64,000 bases of DNA. Origin: Lentzea alba (GTDB taxonomy: Bacteria > Actinomycetota > Actinomycetes > Mycobacteriales > Pseudonocardiaceae). Below the pieces are notes generated by a model. That model made no database searches. It had not been told where the DNA came from and worked only from the letters and a program-made list of their open reading frames with translations. This document shows positions 24,519 through 33,028 of this stretch, one piece after another. Every line of letters begins with the position of its first letter. The stretch's first letter is position 1. The position numbers and the translations under genes are program-made. The DNA is taken from contig NZ_JAAMPJ010000004.1 of assembly GCF_011067745.1 (NCBI RefSeq), positions 1-64,000 of the forward strand, given 5' to 3'.

Positions 24519-27085
24519 CAGAGGAACTCCAACGCTGCGCGCACGGACACGGTCGGTCGATGGATTGTGGCAAAGGCTTCCGACGCCTTCTCCGGGTGCG
24601 AGGTGGCGGCCGGATGGACGACGTAGACGAGGTCCGTAGACCAGATCCTCTCCACCACATCTGTTGGTAGGCACCAAGTTTCGGGCGTGCCGACCCACAC
24701 CATTGGTCCCGCATAGGACCTCAACAGATCGTCATCCTGGTCGTGGATCAAGGGAAGTTCGCCCGCGTCCCGCTGGAGCGCTGCCATCAATTCCGAAGTC
24801 GCACCGGGCCCGCCCACGACGGGGATCCCTCGTCGCACCAGTGCATTGAGTAGCCTGGGCACCGACCGCCGGAAGTCCGCATCACCGTCCCAGGTGATGC
24901 TGAGGCAGTTCGTCCGGCCCCGGAAGCGGACGAGTGGGTCGTAGTCGACTTTGCGGGTCGGAGCCGGAAGGAACGGGGATGGTTCGGCCGCCAGCCGGTA
25001 GAAGACTTCCCCCGGCCGCTTCTCCTCCCGACGGCACCGCGGGCACCCGCGGCAGGTCACACCGATCGCGACGTCGTCGGTACTGTAGTAGGCCGCTAGC
25101 ACCTGTCCGACGCAGTGTCGTCCACTGAGCAGGTCCCGCATTCCGTCGACCGCCAGACGCCGGCTGTGCTTGATCTCCCCGCGAACGCGCCTGATCCGCT
25201 CCAAGAACTCACCCTCTCGGTTCGCGGCACCGTCCAGGAGGGTGATTTGCACGAACCGATCGGCGGACTGGCTGGGTGTGCCGAGTTCGTCGTCCCAGAC
25301 GTCGGCTCCGGCCTCGGGGGGTACCGACAACGACAGATCGATCAGTCGGGCACGGTGCATCAGACCGAGGATGTGCAGGTTCCACCCCCGGTTCGTCTTC
25401 GAGGTCCTGGACAGTTCGGCTCGGTAGCGGTCAAGGTCGACGCGGTACACCTCCCTTTCCAGCCGCTCTGCCTTGACGAACATCGCGTGCCACCGCTCGA
25501 ACGCCAAGGCCGCGCTGATGAGCCGCTCGTCCGCGAGGCTCGCGGCGACGTCGAAGTCTTCGTCGGTGCTCAACAAGACCGACAGGGACGGGAAACCGTC
25601 GCGTCCACCGCGCCCCACCTCCTGATAGAAGCGGTCCACGGATTCCGGCACGCAAGCGTGCACGATCGTCCGGACATCGCCCACATCGACTCCGAGACCG
25701 AAGGCAGAAGTACCGACCACGACGTCGTAGGCGGTCGAAACCTCTCCAGTCGAGTCCCGACCGCTCCATCCCGTCATCGCGTTCTGCCGCTCGACATCGG
25801 AGGACTCACCAGTAACCGCAGTGACTCGACGCAGACCTGCCTGGTGCAGTCGATCCCGCCACCACCGAGCATCGCGGCGAGTAGTTACGTAAAGCACCAT
25901 GGGCTTGGGCAGCAGGTGCACTGCGCGCAAAACCGCTGACACGCGGCCCGCCTCGGTCGTGTGGTGTGCCACGTAGAAACTCGGTTCGTGCCGCAACTGC
26001 GCTGCAGCAACGACCCGCGTACGCTCGGGGTCGCCGAACATGAACCTTAGGCTGGAGATCTGGTCACGTGTAAAGGTCGCGCTCATCGCGACCGTCACTG
26101 GAGCCCTGCCCTCCGGGGCCGATGCGACCCACCGATCACGATGCCTGGCCATCGTCTGGAACGACTGACGGAACCGGATACCCCACTGCTCCACTAGATG
26201 GGCCTCGTCGATCACGAAGTGGCGGAAGTACCCGGCGGCTGCGGCGTCTTCCAAAGCCTTCGCGAGACCGGTGACCAAGGCCTCCGGCGAGGTGAACAGC
26301 ACACGCTGCCGACCGGATCTGATCGCTTCCCGGATCCGTCGCTTGTCGTCGTCATCAAGCCCGCTCACGTAAGCGAAACGGTCATCCGGCGCGCCGATGT
26401 CGTGGTACCGCATCACCTCCCTGGTCCGCCGCTCCATGTCCAGCGCGAGCACGACAGTTGGAACGACGACCACCGCCAACCCCGACTGCTCAGGGGACAC
26501 CAACCCTGCGCCCAAGGCGACGGCGGTCTTGCCCTGCCCGGTAGGCAGGCTGAGGATCAGCGTGGAGCCCGGCTCGGCAAGCGCTACCGCACGAGCCAGT
26601 TGCCGCTGCCCGGTGGATTTATAGGTTCGATGACCGAAGGCACTGGTCATGAACGGGTCGGCCGGCACAGCCGCAGGAGTGAAGCGTTGGTGCGCCTCGC
26701 TGCCGAGGTAGACGTTGATCAGGTCTTCTTCGGCTGCAGCCGACGCCAGGGACGGCCCTCCCATCTCCGGAGTCCACGGGTTCGCCCACACGCGCAATCC
26801 GCTGGGCGTCTCAACCACGGTGCACTCGGCGTTCGACCACTCGGATATACCTGGGAGTGCCGGATCGAGCGGTACGACCAATCCCGCGTTGTTTCCCCGA
26901 GCCGCAGCCTCCAACAGCACCTGCCGGGTCAGCACCGCCACGTCGACCTTGGACGCGCGTTGCGTGCCCAACTCACGTACGGCGTCAGTCAGCCTGCGCT
27001 GGAGCCCGGTCGCATCGTCGTAGGACGGGATGGTGGGCCACTGGCTGAACAACTGCTGTGCGCCCGTCCACGAATCAGAACCCAC
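24518..27085 (-). CDS. dpdF: DpdF, RecQ-type DNA helicase
   Basis: The 855-residue protein carries RecQ-like superfamily 2 motifs: LSLPTGQGKTAVALG (motif I), FVIDEAHLVEQWGIRFR (DEAH, followed by the RecQ aromatic-rich type loop), VAMSATFTRDQ (III), GTSAFGLGVDVGDVRTIVH (V) and DRFYQEVGRGGRDG (VI). A C-terminal CRGCPRCRREEK motif is a partial zinc-binding site. About 170 N-terminal residues precede motif I. It starts at GTG 27085, overlapping the dpdE stop by 11 bases. It is expected to unwind target DNA in the restriction arm. Confidence 0.88.
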   Translation of the reverse strand: MGSDSWTGAQQLFSQWPTIPSYDDATGLQRRLTDAVRELGTQRASKVDVAVLTRQVLLEAAARGNNAGLVVPLDPALPGISEWSNAECTVVETPSGLRVWANPWTPEMGGPSLASAAAEEDLINVYLGSEAHQRFTPAAVPADPFMTSAFGHRTYKSTGQRQLARAVALAEPGSTLILSLPTGQGKTAVALGAGLVSPEQSGLAVVVVPTVVLALDMERRTREVMRYHDIGAPDDRFAYVSGLDDDDKRRIREAIRSGRQRVLFTSPEALVTGLAKALEDAAAAGYFRHFVIDEAHLVEQWGIRFRQSFQTMARHRDRWVASAPEGRAPVTVAMSATFTRDQISSLRFMFGDPERTRVVAAAQLRHEPSFYVAHHTTEAGRVSAVLRAVHLLPKPMVLYVTTRRDARWWRDRLHQAGLRRVTAVTGESSDVERQNAMTGWSGRDSTGEVSTAYDVVVGTSAFGLGVDVGDVRTIVHACVPESVDRFYQEVGRGGRDGFPSLSVLLSTDEDFDVAASLADERLISAALAFERWHAMFVKAERLEREVYRVDLDRYRAELSRTSKTNRGWNLHILGLMHRARLIDLSLSVPPEAGADVWDDELGTPSQSADRFVQITLLDGAANREGEFLERIRRVRGEIKHSRRLAVDGMRDLLSGRHCVGQVLAAYYSTDDVAIGVTCRGCPRCRREEKRPGEVFYRLAAEPSPFLPAPTRKVDYDPLVRFRGRTNCLSITWDGDADFRRSVPRLLNALVRRGIPVVGGPGATSELMAALQRDAGELPLIHDQDDDLLRSYAGPMVWVGTPETWCLPTDVVERIWSTDLVYVVHPAATSHPEKASEAFATIHRPTVSVRAALEFL

Positions 27086-30000
27086 GAGCCTGCCCTGGAA
27101 TCCCCGTCCGGACCACGCACATCGCCGCGACCACGCGTGCGCTGGGGTCGCTGACCCCGTCCGCGAGAGCGGACGTCAGGGCGTTGTCCAAAACCATCGT
27201 CTCCTCGTCGTTCACCAGCCGGCCCGCCAGCGCCCGCGCCTTGGCCTGCGCCTGCATCACCCGCAAGCCGGCCTTCGCTCGTCCCAATGCCGCCGCGGAC
27301 AGTTCGGTGAGCTTCGCCGTCTCGGCCAGGTGAACGCGTGCCAAATGCTGCGCCTCGACACCGGTTTTACGGAAGCCCGCCCAGCCGCCGAGCAGACCGA
27401 TCAACTCGTCGAGCTTCCGTCCGGTGATGTCGTGATCACGCCGAGGGTCGAGCGGTCGCTCCAGCCACCTCGTGGCCTCCGGGTCTGCCACTGCGCAGTC
27501 CTCTTCTGCCTCGACCCACACCCGCATCGTGAAAGGGGCAAACAGCCGATCGGCGCGACGCCGCAAGGCGGGAACCGCGCTGGGCGCATCGGGTACACAA
27601 GCGATCGCGGCCCGCAGGTCCGCCTCGACCAGGAAGTCGAAGCCAAAGTAGATGCCCGGTTCCTCTTCTTGACGCCGGGGGTCGATCCGGACCACGCATG
27701 TCGCCTGGCCCCTGTCGTCGTTGTCGATCACATGCGCCAAGAGGTCGACGACCGGGTTGCCGATGCGGAAGATCCGTCTGCCCGGAGGCTGAACGGCGAC
27801 AGATCGGTTGAACACACCCTTACCCGAGTCCTCGCCGAAGCGGGATCGGGCAACGCGCAGGATGCTCGGGTCGACCCTGGGCTTGGACCCGGCAATGTCG
27901 AACACCTCCACGCGCCTGCCGTCGATGGATCGCTCCAGCCGGCGGATGTTGATGCCGCCGTTCTTGTCCGATGTATAGCCAAGGACCGCGTCCCGGATCT
28001 TGTGCCAGTCGGTCTCCAACTCGCTCATGGCGTTCGCCACGTCATCGGAGTAGGTGACGCTGTGGTGGATCGACTCCAGCATGTCCATCTTGTCGATTTC
28101 GATCGACGCTTCCTTCAACGCCCGCTCGACCTGTTCGGCGCAGTCCACCAGCCCGTCCGGCCCGACGTCGAGGGCTCGACGCCACACGAAGCCCAGCCCT
28201 TGAGAGATCGCGTCCTGAAGCGTCGACACCGAGGTGTCGAAGATGCGATAGCCACGGCACAGCAGTTCCAGCCACGAGGTCGTTGCCGCCAACTCGCCAT
28301 CCAAAGGCAGCACGACGTAGTGCACGGCAGGCCCGTGTGGTGTGTTCCTGCCGCTCTCCACGAATCTGTCCACCCGCCCGAGCCGTTGTTCGAGCCGGTT
28401 GGGCGACCATGGCAGCCTCAGGTGGATCGCCGCGTCTGCGACCTGAAGGTTGAGGCCGTCTTCACCGGAGTCATCGCACACCAGCAGGCCGCTCGCCGCA
28501 TCCCGCCAGCTGGTGACCGACTCCTCCGCGTCCTCCGCAGCCATGGATCTCGTATGCCGGAACATCGGAGCCTTCGGGAACCGCGCCCGCAGATGGGCGG
28601 CCAGGTCGTCCGCGAGGGCACCACCACCACAGAACGCGATCATCTTGCGGTGCTGTGGGAGCACCGACAGCAGGGCCTTGGTCACCGGCTCGAAGGCGAT
28701 GACGCCGCTCTCGGCCACAGCCTCCTCGACCGCGCACAGAATATCGGGCTCGTGGGCCAGGACCGGGGGGAAGGTCAAGAGTCCGCGATCCACCGGGTCC
28801 AGGTCGATCGACGGTTCGACATGCTCGACCCGCAACCGCAGGATCTCGAGGAGGTCACGCCCACTGACGCCCGAACGCGACATGAGGATGCCGTAGACCT
28901 GGGCGTAGCTGGCATCCTCGTCCTCGATCCCCATGTCCAGCAGGGCGCTCCGTGTACCGGTCCGCCATTCTTCGAGGATCTCCTGGATTCGCTCGTCGGC
29001 AGGGGACTCGATCGTCAAACGCCTCGGGAGCTCCCGCCCCCGCACCTCGTACGGCACGAAGTCGGAGTCGGCCCGGTCCGCCAAGACTTGGGATCGCCGG
29101 TGGCGGATCGTCCGCCGGTGCAACCTGTAGGTCTCGCTGATGTGTCCTCGCAACTCGTCGACGCGCAGCTTTAGCTCGTCCTCGTCGGCGATATCGGCGA
29201 GGTCGCCGTCGAGCGTGAGCAAGGAGAGCACCGCAGCACCCAACTCCTCAACTCGCTTGTCCTCGGGAAGGACCGCACGTACCCGATCAATGTTCATCGA
29301 GAGCAGAGGTGGCCAGTCGGCATCGATCGCGTAGACGACATCCGCGAGTTCGGCACGCAGAGCGTAGCGCGCCTCGAACGCCGCCCGGTCCTCCCATCGG
29401 TAGACGTCAGGGTCCAGGAGGTGCAGCAGGCCGAGGTGGGTGATCAGGTTCGACGTGATGGGAGTGGCAGAGAGGAGCAGAAGCCGCTCCGCGGTGTGGG
29501 CCAACGGTGCCAACTCGCGGTACGGCGACGAGTTTGGGTCACCTCCCTGGACGAGCGCGTGCGCTTCGTCCACGACGAGCAGATCGCTGTTCTTGTGCTT
29601 GGCCCAGCCGGTCGGGTTCTCGTGTGCGACGACTCTGATTTCGGCTCGCGGGAAGTCGTCGGTGAAGAACTTGCCCGTCAACTCACGGATCCACTGCCTG
29701 CGCAGCACGTCCGGCGCCAAGATCGTGATCTTGGCCAAGGGGTTGTCGATGAGAGTCTGACGGACGACAAACCCGGCCTCGACCGTCTTCCCCAGTCCGA
29801 CTTCATCGGCCAAGAGGTACCGCTGAACCGGGTCCGACAGGACGGTGAGACTCGCTTGAACCTGGTGGGGGAACAGTTCGACCGCAGAGGACAAGAATGC
29901 GGGGACGTTCGCACAAGCGGCGCGCTGCCGGACCAGCGCGTTCAACATCGGCATACGAGCCTGTCGAAAGAACCAGGGCTCACTCCCGCCAGCCGTAAGC

Positions 30001-30323
30001 ACGTGCAGCGGATCCTGAACAGGGCGGTTCCAGCGCACCCTCAGATCCGAGCCGCTCACTCGCCGGTCCTCGCCGCTGTTGGGGAACCGAACGAAATACG
30101 ATTCACCCTGCCGGGCGGTGACCCTTCCCGCGGTCCAGTCGTGGGTGTCGGGGTCACACCAAAAAACTCGCGCCCCCACGGGGAGCATGACGGGTTGACA
30201 ATCCTGCACGAGGGCATCAACAGTTTCGGCGATCGGTTCGGCAATCGACTCGAAGTATTCGATGCGGACCCGACTCGACTGAATCGCACTCACACGACCG
30301 ATGTCCCATCTGCCCAGTTGCAT
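27075..30323 (-). CDS. dpdE: DpdE, SNF2-type helicase/translocase
   Basis: First gene of the restriction operon; 1082 residues from ATG 30323 (MQLGRWDIGRVSAIQSS), with AGGCAG seven bases upstream. An N-terminal Tudor/SH3-like segment (GRVSAIQSSRVRIEYFESI, then ARVFWCDPDTHDW) precedes SNF2 motifs. These are YLLADEVGLGKTVEAGFV (I), LLVVDEAHALVQG (II), LLLSATPITSNL (III) and NRLEQRLGRVDRFVESG (VI). The family slides on duplex DNA. The gene is preceded by 350 bp of non-coding DNA where the operon promoter should lie. Confidence 0.88.
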   Translation of the reverse strand: MQLGRWDIGRVSAIQSSRVRIEYFESIAEPIAETVDALVQDCQPVMLPVGARVFWCDPDTHDWTAGRVTARQGESYFVRFPNSGEDRRVSGSDLRVRWNRPVQDPLHVLTAGGSEPWFFRQARMPMLNALVRQRAACANVPAFLSSAVELFPHQVQASLTVLSDPVQRYLLADEVGLGKTVEAGFVVRQTLIDNPLAKITILAPDVLRRQWIRELTGKFFTDDFPRAEIRVVAHENPTGWAKHKNSDLLVVDEAHALVQGGDPNSSPYRELAPLAHTAERLLLLSATPITSNLITHLGLLHLLDPDVYRWEDRAAFEARYALRAELADVVYAIDADWPPLLSMNIDRVRAVLPEDKRVEELGAAVLSLLTLDGDLADIADEDELKLRVDELRGHISETYRLHRRTIRHRRSQVLADRADSDFVPYEVRGRELPRRLTIESPADERIQEILEEWRTGTRSALLDMGIEDEDASYAQVYGILMSRSGVSGRDLLEILRLRVEHVEPSIDLDPVDRGLLTFPPVLAHEPDILCAVEEAVAESGVIAFEPVTKALLSVLPQHRKMIAFCGGGALADDLAAHLRARFPKAPMFRHTRSMAAEDAEESVTSWRDAASGLLVCDDSGEDGLNLQVADAAIHLRLPWSPNRLEQRLGRVDRFVESGRNTPHGPAVHYVVLPLDGELAATTSWLELLCRGYRIFDTSVSTLQDAISQGLGFVWRRALDVGPDGLVDCAEQVERALKEASIEIDKMDMLESIHHSVTYSDDVANAMSELETDWHKIRDAVLGYTSDKNGGINIRRLERSIDGRRVEVFDIAGSKPRVDPSILRVARSRFGEDSGKGVFNRSVAVQPPGRRIFRIGNPVVDLLAHVIDNDDRGQATCVVRIDPRRQEEEPGIYFGFDFLVEADLRAAIACVPDAPSAVPALRRRADRLFAPFTMRVWVEAEEDCAVADPEATRWLERPLDPRRDHDITGRKLDELIGLLGGWAGFRKTGVEAQHLARVHLAETAKLTELSAAALGRAKAGLRVMQAQAKARALAGRLVNDEETMVLDNALTSALADGVSDPSARVVAAMCVVRTGIPGQARGF

Positions 30324-30677
30324 GATAAAACTGCCTGGCTGCAACCCCGATACCCCTCCCGTGCTCCGGCGAGATGGAGGCCCTCTGGTACGTGCGACAG
30401 GCATCTCCCACGGGCACTCCCGCATCAGAGTACGCATCGGCGCCAGGCAAGGCATCGTTACTCGGACTTTCTACGGAGAACCTGATTCGACGCCACCTGA
30501 GGTGCCAACCGGAACTCGACGACACAGATGCATCGGCTGCTTCTCACTGCTCGACGTACTCAGCGCACGCGATCGTGCCTACCGGAATTTCATGGCCTGC
30601 GAGCGATGTCGCCGACCGACCTGTGGAACTGATGCGGCCATGGATAGCGGGGGCTCGACAAGCTGGGTAGAGCCGCA
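30324..30677. other. Intergenic region upstream of the dpdE-K operon
   Basis: About 350 bp without a gene I can support. It separates the dpd restriction operon from the ESX-accessory array, both on the minus strand. It should hold the promoter of dpdE and the terminator of the ESX array, but I found neither a clear -35/-10 pair nor a strong hairpin. Open frames on the plus strand here lack a recognisable product. Confidence 0.5.
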
Positions 30678-31070
30678 TCAGCGATAGCTCGAGTTGTCGC
30701 TGAAGTAGTCGTCCTCGACCGCCTTCGGCTTCCGCAGCTCAGGCGTACCGAAGGCAGGAACGGACACATCGGTGTCCAACTGACCTGCCTGCCCGCCGAC
30801 CGCGTTCCGGAACTCGCCGAGCACGTTGGCCGCAGCGCCTTCCCTCACCCGCCGCACCAACTCCATGATCTTCGCGGAGAGCTCCGGGTTCTGTGCGATC
30901 TTGAGATCGAGCAGGGCCCGTTCGGTGACACCGTCACGGTCAGCATCTTGTCCTCGGAGGTGACGGTCTGCGCCGCCATCTCCGGGTTGCGACGGAACGC
31001 GGCCGCATTGCGCTGCAGTTCTGCGGTCGTGGCCTCGAAGTCGGCCAGCCACTCGTCCGGGGTCAGGGTT
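30678..31070 (-). pseudogene. YbaB/EbfC-like gene copy, frameshifted
   Basis: The last gene of the array. Its product matches the intact copy at 31653-32060 along the whole length (TPDEWLADFEATTAEL, TVTSEDKMLTVTVSPNG, then LLDLKIAQNPELSAK and FRNAVGGQAGQLDTDVSVPA). The match needs a reading-frame change near 30915, where one base is missing inside the codons for NGALL, and the expected ATG is a CTG. It is therefore a decayed duplicate. The family binds DNA as small dimers in housekeeping genomes; the ESX-linked versions have unknown roles. Confidence 0.65.
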
Positions 31071-31073
31071 CGC

Positions 31074-31538
31074 TCACTTCATCGTCGGTCTCGGCCCGTA
31101 CCTCTCCAAACCGACTTTCGGCGACACGCCAATATCGCCCTGACCGATCGACTTGGGCAGGCCCACTTCACCCTTTGCCGGCGGGTTGTCCGAGGAGTAG
31201 ACGACGTACTGGAACGACATGTGGTCCTCACGGTCGTACGCCGTGCTCAGCCAGTAGTCGCGATTCGCGATGTCCTCCAGCTTTTCGAGGATCTCGGCCG
31301 TGTCCGACTCCGCGCGGACGATGACATCGAGATCGATCTGCTGCCCCGAGTCGATGCCGTGCACGTAGACGTAGGTCGCGTCGACTACCTCTGGCTGCGC
31401 CTTCCAGTCCGCCACGATCTTCTTGCAGAGCTCGTCCACGTCCTCGTAGTACTGCACGAAGAGATTGCATCCGGACAGCAGCCCGACCAACAGCACAACC
31501 ACGCCCACCACACCGACCACACGCCTTGCCGCGCTCAC
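31074..31538 (-). CDS. Small lipoprotein, array copy A
   Basis: The 154-residue product from GTG 31538 (GGGAGG eight bases upstream) has a signal peptide ending in the lipobox LLSGC (Cys about 24). The mature domain carries KKIVADWKAQPEVVDATYVY, IVRAESDTAEILEKLEDIAN and YSSDNPP. It is closely similar to the copy at 32576-33028 and more distantly to 32065-32517. All three end in a Y-G-P-R-x-tail (ERYGPRPTMK here). It should be anchored on the outer face of the membrane. The repeated arrangement after a hydrolase gene suggests an accessory or immunity-type role, which is inference. Confidence 0.8.
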   Translation of the reverse strand: MSAARRVVGVVGVVVLLVGLLSGCNLFVQYYEDVDELCKKIVADWKAQPEVVDATYVYVHGIDSGQQIDLDVIVRAESDTAEILEKLEDIANRDYWLSTAYDREDHMSFQYVVYSSDNPPAKGEVGLPKSIGQGDIGVSPKVGLERYGPRPTMK

Positions 31539-31640
31539 GCCACTCCCTCCCGCTTCCCGTGACAAGCCGACGTCACCTCGGTCGGTTCTGGTTCCGAAGG
31601 CGACCGTTGTGCGGTTCGCAGTCGTACCGGGACGCCCGCT
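31539..31640 (-). pseudogene. Leftover C-terminal tail of the hydrolase gene
   Basis: Immediately upstream of lipoprotein copy A, in the same frame, is TANRTTVAFGTRTD followed by LSREAGGSGV. The intact hydrolase (33025-34470) has NTANRTTVTFENQTG and ends RVSREGVN, directly in front of its own lipoprotein gene. This ~30-residue piece is thus the end of a former hydrolase copy whose middle has been deleted. It shows that the repeated unit was hydrolase tail plus lipoprotein plus YbaB-like gene. Confidence 0.6.
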
Positions 31641-31652
31641 ACGCAGCAACCT

Positions 31653-32060
31653 CTACGGCCGCCGGTAGATCGAGTTGTCACTGAAGTCCTCGTCCTCGAC
31701 CAGCTGCGGATGATTCGGCTTCCGCGGTTCAGGAGTACCGAACGCAGGCACCGACACATCGGTGTCAAGCTGTCCCGCCTGTCCGCCGACCGCGTTGCGG
31801 AACTCGCCCAGCACGTTGGCCGCGGCACCCTCCCGCGCCTGCCGCACCAACGCCATGAGTCTCGCCGCGAGCTCCGGGTTCTGCGCGATCTTGAGGTCGA
31901 GCAGGGCACCGTTCGGCGCCACCGTCACAGTCAACGCCTTGTCGTCGGAGGTAACGGTCTGCCCTGCAGCCTCCAGGTTGCGGCGAAACGCGACCGCGTT
32001 GCGCCGCAATTCAGCCGTCTTGGCCTCGAAATCAGCCAGCCATTCGTCCGGAGTCATCAT
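31653..32060 (-). CDS. YbaB/EbfC-like small protein
   Basis: 135 residues from ATG 32060 (a second ATG follows at 32057), with GAGGTG a few bases upstream. It has the N-terminal helix MTPDEWLADFEAKTAELRRN, a central strand pair TVTSDDKALTVTVAPNGALLDLKI, and a helix of NPELAARLMALVRQAREGAA, which is the YbaB fold order. The acidic C-terminal tail ends EDEDFSDNSIYRRP. YbaB proteins bind nucleoids; those in actinobacterial ESX-accessory loci are of unknown function. It follows lipoprotein copy B with only four bases between. Confidence 0.7.
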   Translation of the reverse strand: MMTPDEWLADFEAKTAELRRNAVAFRRNLEAAGQTVTSDDKALTVTVAPNGALLDLKIAQNPELAARLMALVRQAREGAAANVLGEFRNAVGGQAGQLDTDVSVPAFGTPEPRKPNHPQLVEDEDFSDNSIYRRP

Positions 32061-32064
32061 CCAC

Positions 32065-32517
32065 TCACCTCGTCGTCGCTCTCGGCCCGTACTTCTCTTC
32101 GGGCGATCCGGAACCCTGGCCGAGCCCACCCTGGTAGATCACCGGACCGGGCGTCGCGGACCCGCCGCCGAGCGCGCTGCTCTCGGAGTGGACCGCGAGG
32201 TTCACCTTGACGTCGTTCGACGAGGTCTTCTGCCAGAAGTTCTTTCTGGCGACCTCCTGCAACTGGCCGATCACCTTGTCCTTGTCGACATCCCCGCGGA
32301 TCATGACGTCGAGGTACAAGACCTGTCCCTGATCCAGTCCATGGCGGTACTCGTATGTCGCCTCGACCACCTCCGGCATCGCCTTCCAGTCAGCGACCGT
32401 CTGCTTGCCGAAGCTGTCCACTCCCTCGTGGTACTGGTCGGCGACGTTGCACCCGGTCAGCAAGCCCACCATGACGAACAGGCTGCCCAGCACAGCTGAA
32501 CGCACTGCGGTGCTCAC
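32065..32517 (-). CDS. Small lipoprotein, array copy B
   Basis: 150 residues from GTG 32517, with GAGGAAG upstream. The signal peptide ends in GLLTGC. The mature part aligns with copies A and C in the first half (VDSFGKQTVADWKAMPEVVEATYEYRHGLDQGQ, in segments) but is diverged in the second half, where a Gly/Ser-rich stretch precedes EEKYGPRATTR. It is the most divergent member of the array. No YbaB-like gene lies between it and copy C. Confidence 0.8.
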   Translation of the reverse strand: MSTAVRSAVLGSLFVMVGLLTGCNVADQYHEGVDSFGKQTVADWKAMPEVVEATYEYRHGLDQGQVLYLDVMIRGDVDKDKVIGQLQEVARKNFWQKTSSNDVKVNLAVHSESSALGGGSATPGPVIYQGGLGQGSGSPEEKYGPRATTR

Positions 32518-32575
32518 TTCACTTCCTCGCACCCCAGCGAGGACGTGTCTCAGAGTCTCCCAGCCTCATCCACAC

Positions 32576-33028
32576 TCACCTTTTGGACGGTCTCGGTCCG
32601 TACTTCTCCAGCGCGACTTTCTCAGGCACACCAAGACCTTCTCTGCGAATCGACCTGTCCGGTTCCGGTTGCCCGTCTACGGGCGGGTTGTCCGAGGAGT
32701 AAGCGACGAACCGCAGCGACAGGTCGTCGCGGTCATACGCCGGGCTCTCCCAAAAGTCGCGATTCGCGATGTCCTTCAGCTTGTCGACGACCTCGTTCGA
32801 GACCGACTCCGCGCGGACGATGACCACCATGTACATGATCTGTCCCTGGTCGATCCCGTGCCGGTAGTCGTACTTCGCCTCCGCGACCTCTGGCTGTTCC
32901 TTCCAGTCCGCCACGATCTTCTTGCCGAGATCCTCCACGTCGTCGTGACGCTGCTCGAGCACACTGCACCCCGCCAACAAGCCGACCAGAAGGGCAACCA
33001 GGCCTGTCAACCTCACCGCCGCGCTCAA
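32576..33028 (-). CDS. Small lipoprotein, array copy C
   Basis: 150 residues from TTG 33028, which overlaps the hydrolase stop; GGGAGG lies seven bases upstream. The signal peptide ends in GLLAGC. The mature domain has KKIVADWKEQPEVAEAKYDY, RHGIDQGQIMY and IANRDFWESPAYDRDD, very similar to copy A. As the gene directly translationally coupled to the intact hydrolase, it is the prime candidate for its cognate partner. Confidence 0.8.
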   Translation of the reverse strand: MSAAVRLTGLVALLVGLLAGCSVLEQRHDDVEDLGKKIVADWKEQPEVAEAKYDYRHGIDQGQIMYMVVIVRAESVSNEVVDKLKDIANRDFWESPAYDRDDLSLRFVAYSSDNPPVDGQPEPDRSIRREGLGVPEKVALEKYGPRPSKR

